Below are positions 57,585-64,000 of a stretch of DNA of 64,000 bases, in pieces; the first letter of the stretch is position 1, and every line of letters begins with the position of its first letter. The notes under the pieces were generated by a model, which was not told the origin of the DNA, searched no databases, and saw only the letters and a program-made list of their open reading frames with translations. The position numbers and the translations under genes are program-made. Location: NCBI GenBank assembly GCA_049324535.1, contig JBMOOG010000015.1, forward strand, positions 40,603-104,602, given 5' to 3'. This DNA comes from JBMOOG01 sp049324535. Its GTDB lineage: Bacteria; Pseudomonadota; Alphaproteobacteria; Rhodobacterales; Rhodobacteraceae.

Positions 57585-58715
57585 TCAGCCTCGGATGGCG
57601 AGACGTCCCGCCGCATCGTCGATCCTGAGCACCATATCGAGCACGAGGCTTGCCGGGTCAAGGTTCACCGACCGGCCGTGGCGCAGGCGCGCGCCCAGCG
57701 TCTGGTGCAGGTCCGCCCAGCCGCGCGCCGCGTCGGGGTCGGGCGCGAGGCGGGCCAGCGCCTCGGCCTCGCCGGGCGCGGCCTCGGGCAGGGGGCCGGC
57801 GGCCCCGGTCCGGGCGGCACGCGCAAGGAAGAGGTCGAGGAGCGTGGCCACCAGGTCGAGCCGGGCCTCGGCGCCCTTGCCCGCGACGCTGTTGGCCAGG
57901 GCGAGCGCAGCGGGCCGGTCGATGCCCGGACCCGGTCCGGCCAGCACCGCGATCAGGTCGGCATAGGCCTCGGGCCCGCCCGCCAGCGCCAGCCGCATCG
58001 CCATCCCGACCGAGCCGCCCGAAAGCTCGTGCAGGCCCGGATCCGGCGGGAAGCCCGCCTGGGCGAGCGCGGCGTCGAGGTCGGTGGCCCCCAGTGGCCG
58101 CAGCCGCAGGGCGCGGCAGCGCGAACGGATCGTCGGCAGGAGGGCCGAGGGCTGATGCGCGACCAAAAGCAGGACCGCGCCCTCGGGCGGTTCCTCGAGC
58201 AGCTTCAGAAGCGCGTTCGCGGCCGATGTGTTCAACTCGTCGGCGGCATCGACGATGGCCACCCGCCGTCCCCCGTCCGCGGCCGTCAGGGTGAAGAAGG
58301 ACTTGAGCCTTCGCACCTCGTCCACGGTGATCTCCTTGCGCAGCCGGCTGTGTTCCTCGTCCCAGGGGCGGCGCAGGACGAAGAGCCGGGGCTCGGCGCC
58401 GGCGGCCATGCGGCGCAGCACCGGATGGTCCTCGGGCGCGTCAAGCGAGACGGGGGCCGGGGGGGCGTCGAGCAACCCCGGCTCGGCCGATGCATCGTCC
58501 GCCGTCAGCAGGAAGCGCGCCAGCCGCCAGGCGAGCGTGGCCTTGCCCACCCCGCGCGGGCCGGTGATCAGCCAGCCGTGGTGCAGCCGGCCGGAGGCGA
58601 CGGCGGAGAGGAAGGCCGCCTCGGCCTCGGACTGCCCGAGCAGCCGACGGGTGTCGCGGGGATGGGGCGCGCCCTCGAGCCGGTCGGGTTCGGCGGGCAG
58701 GACCTCGGTGGTCAT
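57585..58715 (-). CDS. holB: DNA polymerase III delta' subunit
   Basis: A 376-residue clamp-loader subunit with an AAA+ domain. The P-loop region ITGPRGVGKATLAWRLARF (about residue 48) is followed by the sensor 1-like segment LLKLLEEPPEGAVLLL. No zinc-finger cysteines of the long bacterial type are obvious. It overlaps tmk by ATGA and lies 3 bp before tatD. Confidence 0.93.
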   Translation of the reverse strand: MTTEVLPAEPDRLEGAPHPRDTRRLLGQSEAEAAFLSAVASGRLHHGWLITGPRGVGKATLAWRLARFLLTADDASAEPGLLDAPPAPVSLDAPEDHPVLRRMAAGAEPRLFVLRRPWDEEHSRLRKEITVDEVRRLKSFFTLTAADGGRRVAIVDAADELNTSAANALLKLLEEPPEGAVLLLVAHQPSALLPTIRSRCRALRLRPLGATDLDAALAQAGFPPDPGLHELSGGSVGMAMRLALAGGPEAYADLIAVLAGPGPGIDRPAALALANSVAGKGAEARLDLVATLLDLFLARAARTGAAGPLPEAAPGEAEALARLAPDPDAARGWADLHQTLGARLRHGRSVNLDPASLVLDMVLRIDDAAGRLAIRG

Positions 58716-59332
58716 GGCCGCAGTCCCGGCGCCGACCGGGCGATGCGCAGGACGTCCGCCGCCACCGCCTCGGGCGGACGGGCGCCGTCGATCACCCGGA
58801 TGCGCTCCGCGAACTCGCGCGCGAGGTCCAGAAAGCCCGCGCGCATCCGGTGCTGCATCGGTTCGCCCATGTCCTCGAAGCGCTCCTCGCCCCCCTGGCG
58901 GCCCCGCGCCCGGGCAAGGCCCACCGCCGGGTCCATGTCGATCACGAAGGTCAGGTCCGGTTCGCGCCCGATCATCAGCCGGTGGAGCTCGTCCACCAGC
59001 GCCCTCAGGTCGCCCCGGGTCAGCCCCTGATAGACGCGGGTGGAATCGGCAAAGCGGTCGGTGATGACGATGCGACCGGCCGCCAGGGCGGGCAGAACCG
59101 TGCGTTCCATGTGATCGCGACGGGCGGCGGTGAAGAGCAGGATCTCGGTCTCGGCCGACCAGCGGTCGGGGTCGCCCTCGAGCACCAGCCGCCGGATCTC
59201 CTCGGCACCGGGGCTTCCCCCCGGCTCGCGCGTGAGAACGACATCGCGGCCGGCCGCGCGCAGGGCGTCGGCCAGCATCCGCGCCTGGGTGGACTTGCCC
59301 GAACCGTCGATACCCTCGAACGAGATGAACAC
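58712..59332 (-). CDS. tmk: Thymidylate kinase
   Basis: A 206-residue kinase making dTDP. The P-loop FEGIDGSGKSTQ (residues 5-16), the DRF motif in ITDRFADSTRVYQG and the Arg-rich lid are present. It couples translationally to holB and follows the carboxypeptidase gene by 9 bp. Confidence 0.97.
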   Translation of the reverse strand: MFISFEGIDGSGKSTQARMLADALRAAGRDVVLTREPGGSPGAEEIRRLVLEGDPDRWSAETEILLFTAARRDHMERTVLPALAAGRIVITDRFADSTRVYQGLTRGDLRALVDELHRLMIGREPDLTFVIDMDPAVGLARARGRQGGEERFEDMGEPMQHRMRAGFLDLAREFAERIRVIDGARPPEAVAADVLRIARSAPGLRP

Positions 59333-59341
59333 GCCGCCCGC

Positions 59342-60496
59342 TCAGCTTCCCGCCGCGGCCAGCGCCTTGGCGCTGAGAACGCCGAAGGCGGTGCGCAGCC
59401 GCGTGGTGAAACCGCCCTTCGCCACGGCCTGCTCGGCCACCAGCGGGACCGTCGCCGGTCCGGTCCCCGGCACGGTGATCACCAGATCGGCCAGCTTCTG
59501 ACCGGCCTCGATCGGCGCCTGCAGCGGGCCGGTGTAGACCACCTCGGCCTTCAGCGTGTCCTGCGCCAGCGACGGCAGCAGCAGCGACACGTCCTCCTGC
59601 GTGACAAGGCCGACCTGGGGCAGGGCGCCCATCCACACCGGCGCATCGGCCAGCCGCGTGCCCTTGGTCACCACGGTCTTCTGGCTGAACTCGCGGAAGG
59701 CCCAGTTGGCGATCTTCTCGGCCTCGATCGAGCGGTCCTTCTCGGTGGCCATGCCCATCAGCACGAAGACGATGCGGCGGCCGCCCTGCTGCGCCGATCC
59801 GACAAGGCCATAGCCCGCCTCCTGGGTGTGACCGGTCTTGAGCCCGTCGGCCCCGACGCCCAGCTCCAGAAGCGGGTTGCGGTTGCGGCGGTTGTCGGGC
59901 GCGCGGTTGTCGAAGGCGAATTCGGTCAGGCCGAAATAGCCGTAGTATTCCGGGAACTTGGTCACGATCCGCACCGCGAGCCGCCCGAGATCATGCGCGC
60001 TCATCTTCTGGTTGGGATGGGGCCAGCCCGAGGAATTGGCGAAGGTGGACTGGGTCAGGCCGATGGCCTTGGCGCGCTCGTTCATCTTGCGCGCGAAGGC
60101 CTCCTCGGTGCCGCCCAGCGCCTCGGCCACGACCACGCAGGCGTCGTTGCCCGACAGCACGATGATCCCCTTCACAAGCTCCTCGACCGTGGGCCGGTCG
60201 GTCTCGTTGAGAAACATCGTCGAGCCTTCCATCGACTTGGCGCGCGTCGAGACCGGGAACCGGTCCTCGAGGCTCACCCGGCCGTCCTGAAGCGCCTCGA
60301 ACAGAAGATCGAGGGTCATCAGCTTGGACATCGACGCCGGCGGAAGCGGTTCGTCGGCGTTCTTGTCCAGAAGGACGGTGCCGGTCGTCACGTCATAGAC
60401 CCAGGCCGCGCGGGCGGTGGTGTCGAAGGCGCGGGCCGGAAGGGCGGCAAGAAGCGCAAGCGCGAAAGCGGCGAGGAGGCGGAGAGGATTGGCCAT
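59342..60496 (-). CDS. D-alanyl-D-alanine carboxypeptidase (PBP5/6 family)
   Basis: A 384-residue low-molecular-mass penicillin-binding protein. A signal peptide (cleavage near ARAFD) leads the catalytic domain with SMSK (Ser55-Lys58), SGN (115-117) and KTG (220-222), followed by a PBP5-type C-terminal domain and an amphipathic tail that may anchor to the membrane. It trims pentapeptides in the periplasm. It follows the SPOR lipoprotein by 16 bp. Confidence 0.95.
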   Translation of the reverse strand: MANPLRLLAAFALALLAALPARAFDTTARAAWVYDVTTGTVLLDKNADEPLPPASMSKLMTLDLLFEALQDGRVSLEDRFPVSTRAKSMEGSTMFLNETDRPTVEELVKGIIVLSGNDACVVVAEALGGTEEAFARKMNERAKAIGLTQSTFANSSGWPHPNQKMSAHDLGRLAVRIVTKFPEYYGYFGLTEFAFDNRAPDNRRNRNPLLELGVGADGLKTGHTQEAGYGLVGSAQQGGRRIVFVLMGMATEKDRSIEAEKIANWAFREFSQKTVVTKGTRLADAPVWMGALPQVGLVTQEDVSLLLPSLAQDTLKAEVVYTGPLQAPIEAGQKLADLVITVPGTGPATVPLVAEQAVAKGGFTTRLRTAFGVLSAKALAAAGS

Positions 60497-60512
60497 GGGG
60501 CGGATGGGGCTC

Positions 60513-61472
60513 CTACTTCGAGACGGGGTAGGCGTCGGGATAGCCGAGGCCCTTGACCTTGGCGGCCAGCGTTCCGCGGTCGGCCTCGGAGGCGGCCGGG
60601 CCGACGATCACGCGCCAGAAGCTCTTGCCGTTGCTCTGGTCGGCCCTGACCTGCGACGGCAGCCCGGCCTTGGCGAGCTGGTCGGCGGCCTTGCCGGCGT
60701 TGGCTTCGACGCTGAAGATGCCGACCTGGACGAAGGGTCGCTTGAGCGCGCCCGTGGCGGCCGCGGCCGCGGGCTTGGCCGCGGCGGACGGCCCGGCGGT
60801 CACCTTCACGGTGGTGCCGGGGGTGGCGGCCGCCTTGCCGGGCCGCGCCGCCGGTGCCGCAGGCGCCGTTGTTGCCGGGGCAGGGGCCGCGGCTTCGGCC
60901 TTGGCGATCGCGGCCGCCGCCTGCGCGGCGACCGGCTCCAGCGGCTTCTGCTGGATACCATCCGCGGCCGCGGTCTCGGCCGGGGCGGTCTCGGCCGGCA
61001 TTTCGTCCGCGATCGGCAGACTGGGCGTCACCTCCTCGCGCTTCAGGGCGACCACGTCGAGCTTCTGCGGCTGGCCCGCGGTCAGGCCGAGGGCCTCGGC
61101 CGCGTCCGACGAGACCTGAAGCCGCGGCCCCGGGTTGTCGAACTCGCGGCGGAAGAGCGCGCCCACCACCGAGCGGCCGTTGGCTGGGTTGCGGATCATC
61201 ACCCGCTCCGGTTCCTTGACCGAGCCGTGGGCGACCCAGACCCCGCCGAGCGAGGGACGACCGTCCCACAGGCCGGTGTCGGACAGGTTGAAGACTTCGG
61301 GCGCCTCGACGTCGCGTTCCGAGGGGCCGGCCGGAACCGAGGCGCCGGCGGTCACATCGCCCTGCGGCCGGCCCTTCAGGAAGCCGAAGGGTTGCGTGCC
61401 CTGCTGGCAGGCGGCGACGGAAAGCGTCCCCCCCAGCAACAGCGCCAGCCGCCCGATGCCCGTTCGCGTCAT
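60513..61472 (-). CDS. SPOR-domain lipoprotein (RlpA-like)
   Basis: A 319-residue lipoprotein with the lipobox LSVAAC (Cys about 22). A middle region (about 85-150: GGVWVAHGSVKEPERVMIRN, PGPRLQVSSDAAEALGL) resembles a septal-ring or double-psi-type RlpA domain, followed by an Ala/Pro-rich linker (about 165-240) and a C-terminal SPOR domain (RPFVQVGIFSVEANAGKAAD to the end) that binds denuded glycan at division sites. GGGGCAGGA supports the start. It heads the seven-gene operon. Confidence 0.85.
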   Translation of the reverse strand: MTRTGIGRLALLLGGTLSVAACQQGTQPFGFLKGRPQGDVTAGASVPAGPSERDVEAPEVFNLSDTGLWDGRPSLGGVWVAHGSVKEPERVMIRNPANGRSVVGALFRREFDNPGPRLQVSSDAAEALGLTAGQPQKLDVVALKREEVTPSLPIADEMPAETAPAETAAADGIQQKPLEPVAAQAAAAIAKAEAAAPAPATTAPAAPAARPGKAAATPGTTVKVTAGPSAAAKPAAAAATGALKRPFVQVGIFSVEANAGKAADQLAKAGLPSQVRADQSNGKSFWRVIVGPAASEADRGTLAAKVKGLGYPDAYPVSK

Positions 61473-61683
61473 TCCTGCCCCCGTGTCTTGCCCGCCGCGT
61501 TCCGCCCGCAGACGGATGTTCAACCATGGCGTGCGGATGCTGCCCGTTTCCGCGCCTGTCCCGCGCTTGGCGCGCAGTCTAGACCGGACCGGCGGGCAAG
61601 GAAAGCCCGCAGGCCCGGACCGGCAGGAACCGGCGCGCCGCGGCCTTTCAGAATCGCGTGAGCCGCGCTAACCCCGGCCCGCG

Positions 61684-61773
61684 GGAGGAGTGGCCGAGAG
61701 GTTTAAGGCACCGGTCTTGAAAACCGACGTGGGGGTAACCCCACCGTGGGTTCGAATCCCACCTCCTCCGCCA
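61684..61773 (+). tRNA. tRNA-Ser (anticodon UGA)
   Basis: A 90-nt class II tRNA with encoded CCA. GGAGGAG pairs with CTCCTCC; the anticodon loop CTTGAAA carries TGA at 61718-61720; a long variable arm GTGGGGGTAACCCCAC and T-arm GTGGGTTCGAATCCCAC follow. It marks the boundary between the core operon and accessory DNA. Confidence 0.97.
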
Positions 61774-61869
61774 ACGCGACTCCGGTCGAACTTTCTCTGG
61801 CACCGAACGGTCGGTTAACGATTTCCGGCCTGAACCAACGTAGGTTTCCTGAAACTCGAAGGGGAAGCC

Positions 61870-63489
61870 ATGAGTTCATTCGTCAGTTTCAGCCAGTTCA
61901 TCCGTCATGGCGGTCAGGCAAGCGTCATCCTGAGTCTGCTTCCGGTCGAACCGTCGCTGGAGCTGAAGCAGTCGTCGCTTGACCCTGCTGAAGTGGATAC
62001 CTTCGAGCAGCGCCTGCGCGAACTTGCTGCCGAGAACTGGGCCGATCTTGTAGCCGCCTTCCAGAGGGCGGGCGTCGAAATCGACCCATCCGCGGAACGC
62101 GTCGAGGCCGAAGTTGCTCAGGCGATTGCAACATATTCTGATCAGGCTTCCACGATCCTGGAATCTGGCGACCCATCTGTCACCGAAGCGGACCTCGTGA
62201 CGCTGTCGGATTGGTTGGCGCGGCGTTTCCTGACTGAGATAAACGAACGGCGCCAGCGCGAGCTTGGGGTTACCCACTATATCTGGCGAACTCTGGACGA
62301 TCCCAAAGTCCGTACTGCGCATGCCGAACGGGACGACCGGCTGTTTTCCTGGGACAACAGGTTCAGTGACGGGCACCCAGGACATGGTTACAACTGCCGT
62401 CGCTTCGCCGAGCCGGCAATTCTGGACGGTGCGATACTCCTTACAGAAGTAACGCTTTCGCAAGGCCTATCGAGTCGGATTGCCGAGGCACAAGGTGCCG
62501 GATTGGCAGATGCGGCGGCTGACGCAGCAGCGGGCGGCTTCGGGACGCTGTACTCCACTCTCCGCTTCTCCTGGCTTGGATATCAGCGGCTATTCGGGGT
62601 GATCACGCCGGAGGAAGAGGCCGAGCGTCTGGCGATGCGTGATGGGCTGATCCGGACCATCGACACGATCATTAACCTTGATGCCGAAACCGCCCGCAGT
62701 ATGACCGAGGCATTTGTCGACTACTTCGAAGCGCGCCACGCCGACTTGCGTCTGCTTGACCTCGAACACCGCCTCGGGCTTGTCCCTGAAGATTCCCTGC
62801 TGAGCGCCTATCGGCAGGTGGCTTACCTTGATGCGTCGGTGACACTTGGGGCAACGGCCCTGGCCACCGTCGCGTCACGTCTGGGAATTGCTGTGGCGCG
62901 GATGCGGCCACGGGATGCCATCGTTGCCTTGCGAACGGCTGCTGCGCGTTACGACGGGATGCTCGGCATGCGTCGGGCGACAGTTGTTACCTTTGTGTCT
63001 CGGCGCTTTGCCGACCTGTCCTCCCAAGGCCACGGTCCACAACTCCACGAAGGCGCAGTGACAAGGGCGATGCTTGAGGCACGTGTTCTGCGCGGGATCG
63101 ACCCGATGACCGGTACACGGGTAGATGGAGTAACCGGGGGCCGGCATCGGGCGCCAAATGCGGCATCGAGGTTTACCACCCCGGAAGCCTTTGTGGCAGC
63201 CGAAGCCTATGTTCGCAGTAGCCCGGAATATCGCGTTGCGCGCGAAGCGGCATTGTTTGATCCCGTGTATCAGCGCGGGTTCTTTGAGGTTGCCATTCCT
63301 ATCGAAGATGCTTTGGGACGGGACATGATGACGGCGGTGGAAGGTGTAATCCGCATCGGCCCGCGCAACGGTCCAAATCAATTGGCCGCTATGAATTTTG
63401 ACGATGGCCTTGTTATCGCCCAGTTCAGAATTGCGCCGGATGGAGAACCCCGGCTTATCACCTTGTTCCCCGTCGGGAGACGCCAATGA
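61870..63489 (+). CDS. MuF-domain polymorphic toxin candidate
   Basis: A 539-residue protein. Residues about 137-182 (YIWRTLDDPKVRTAHAERDD, then GHPGHGYNCRRFAEP) match the phage Mu F-like minor head protein domain. A helical middle region (about 200-380) follows. The last 150 residues (about 388-539) begin at a conserved-looking GHGPQLHEGAVTRAML, have NAASRFTTPEAFVAAEAYV and end in PRLITLFPVG, which resembles the H...xASTFTDxxTAE...LTAYP plan of bacterial RNase A-like toxins; that match is tentative. No phage structural neighbours exist. GC is lower than in the core genes. An immunity-type gene overlaps the stop. Confidence 0.75.
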   Translation: MSSFVSFSQFIRHGGQASVILSLLPVEPSLELKQSSLDPAEVDTFEQRLRELAAENWADLVAAFQRAGVEIDPSAERVEAEVAQAIATYSDQASTILESGDPSVTEADLVTLSDWLARRFLTEINERRQRELGVTHYIWRTLDDPKVRTAHAERDDRLFSWDNRFSDGHPGHGYNCRRFAEPAILDGAILLTEVTLSQGLSSRIAEAQGAGLADAAADAAAGGFGTLYSTLRFSWLGYQRLFGVITPEEEAERLAMRDGLIRTIDTIINLDAETARSMTEAFVDYFEARHADLRLLDLEHRLGLVPEDSLLSAYRQVAYLDASVTLGATALATVASRLGIAVARMRPRDAIVALRTAAARYDGMLGMRRATVVTFVSRRFADLSSQGHGPQLHEGAVTRAMLEARVLRGIDPMTGTRVDGVTGGRHRAPNAASRFTTPEAFVAAEAYVRSSPEYRVAREAALFDPVYQRGFFEVAIPIEDALGRDMMTAVEGVIRIGPRNGPNQLAAMNFDDGLVIAQFRIAPDGEPRLITLFPVGRRQ

Positions 63490-63767
63490 CTGTTCCCTAT
63501 GAATTCATGATGACCGCTCACCTGTTCTTGCATACAAACAACTTTCAGCCTCATGAGTTGAAAGCCGCTGTTGCGCAGCGGTCTGAATGGATCGAGCGAG
63601 TCCAAATGCAGTTCAACGAGGTGCTGCAAACGCGCTCGGTCACCGTTGACTGGTATGCCGAGCATGCCAACGAGTTGTTTGACGACGAAGAAACCCTGTA
63701 CCGCTACCTCAATGAGGTCTACGAGTACGTTTTCGGTGATGGACCTTGGCCGGCGACGGAAAGTTGA
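63486..63767 (+). CDS. Candidate immunity protein
   Basis: A 93-residue acidic protein (clusters such as LFDDEETLYRYLNEVYEYVFGD) without signal peptide or membrane helix. It overlaps the MuF gene by ATGA. Size, acidity, coupling and position right after a polymorphic-toxin-like gene are the normal features of an immunity protein. I recognise no family; the function is inferred from context. Confidence 0.65.
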   Translation: MTVPYEFMMTAHLFLHTNNFQPHELKAAVAQRSEWIERVQMQFNEVLQTRSVTVDWYAEHANELFDDEETLYRYLNEVYEYVFGDGPWPATES

Positions 63768-63787
63768 CGAACGGCTAGAGATGGGGT

Positions 63788-63865
63788 GGATGCCGCTCTC
63801 CCCTGACGGCATCGCGATGTGCCAAACTCGTGGTGTCGAAGCACAAGCTGTAGGAGAGGGCATCC
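63788..63865. repeat. Inverted repeat of a probable IS end
   Basis: GGATGCCGCTCTCC (63788-63801) and GGAGAGGGCATCC (63853-63865) are inverted copies with one indel. A ribosome-binding-site-like TAGGAGAGGG leads to an ATG at 63866 that opens only nine codons before a stop in what looks like another element. It may be the left part of a second IS cut by the IS5-type copy. Confidence 0.4.
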
Positions 63866-63871
63866 ATGGGA

Positions 63872-64000
63872 GAGGTTAGGCTCCAGACTCATTGATTGTC
63901 AAAGCCAGAACAGGACGGTAGCGGCGAGGGTGACGGCAGAGAGGAAAACCCTGGGGCACCTGTCGTAGCGGGTGGCGATGCGGCGCCAGTCCTTGAGCCT
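63872..64000 (-). mobile_element. IS5-family insertion sequence, partial (right end cut by window)
   Basis: The transposase 3' end is present on the minus strand, and the element runs out of the window. The outer boundary is approximate, near the GGTTAGGCTCC just past the overlapping start codon; target duplication cannot be checked because the other end is not visible. Confidence 0.6.
63899..64000 (-). CDS. IS5-family transposase, C-terminal fragment
   Basis: The last 33 residues read RLKDWRRIATRYDRCPRVFL and end in a hydrophobic VTLAATVLFWL, the standard C-terminus of IS5/IS427-group DDE transposases (KDWRRIATRYDR motif). The rest lies beyond the right edge. Whether the gene is intact cannot be told. 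Confidence 0.9.
   Translation of the reverse strand, partial: RLKDWRRIATRYDRCPRVFLSAVTLAATVLFWL

Noticed and set aside
57585..59636. Apparent 683-residue fusion covering holB and antisense-frame sequence of tmk
   Set aside because: The region upstream of the holB ATG is the shadow frame of tmk and carboxypeptidase; both are complete separately.

Overview
The window is GC-rich chromosomal DNA from an alphaproteobacterium, almost certainly Rhodobacteraceae (Roseobacter/Paracoccus relatives). The evidence is a cytochrome c550-type CycA, an A1-type oxidase subunit I, the Rhodobacterales-style DUF6477/DUF6456 pair, a UUG-initiated lipA, and a DddP-type DMSP lyase with all six expected metal ligands. 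DddP, a non-pyrrolysine MttB-family methyltransferase and a polyamine-type ABC transporter suggest a marine, osmolyte-using organism. Genes are densely packed, with many ATGA overlaps.

Layout. 1-1.9 kb: end of the cytochrome c maturation cluster (ccmB'-ccmC-ccmD-ccmG). 2.2-8.2 kb: acnA with its terminator, a secreted DUF1223 protein, a lipid A-type acyltransferase, an isolated divergent FliG homologue and a 51-residue exported protein. 8.3-12.9 kb: purB, then the DMSP locus (DUF1989, dddP) and a divergent DUF3445 heme N-demethylase-like gene. 13-16.6 kb: glnB-glnA and bifunctional nnr. 16.6-24 kb: a degenerate Hint protein, tRNA-Leu(UAG)-tig, a Tat-exported M15/DUF882 protein, and an envelope operon (L,D-transpeptidase, lpxD-like, ACP, KAS). 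24-31 kb: IalB, a predicted small RNA, a DUF853 ATPase, aroK-aroB, and a small membrane protein, an unknown exported protein and xerD. 31-36 kb: ssb, a PepSY / cytochrome b / membrane-anchored LuxR operon, a lytic transglycosylase, and guaA with an ABM protein. 36-45 kb: MttB-like gene, MFS exporter with a His-rich tail, DUF6477/DUF6456, aqpZ, lipA, carA, yqeY. 45-50 kb: ctaD-DUF2244, cycA, lipB, a peptidoglycan-binding protein and tRNA-Leu(GAG). 50-55 kb: four-gene polyamine-type ABC transporter. 55-61.5 kb: seven-gene minus-strand operon (SPOR lipoprotein, PBP5-type carboxypeptidase, tmk, holB, tatD, MBL hydrolase, AEC transporter).

The last 2.3 kb, after tRNA-Ser(UGA), is accessory DNA. 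It holds a 539-residue protein with a phage Mu F-type (MuF) motif followed by a C-terminal region that looks like a toxin domain. A 93-residue acidic protein overlaps it by ATGA and is the likely immunity protein. IS remnants follow and run off the right edge. This is the strongest candidate for a little-described system: a MuF polymorphic toxin-immunity pair without any visible prophage. Other points of interest are a Rhodobacteraceae-type intergenic repeat inserted in frame inside nnr, a perfect 13-bp hairpin at the predicted 5' end of ctaD mRNA, and a predicted sRNA upstream of ialB. All function calls rest on reading motifs and remembered family features; no searches were run.
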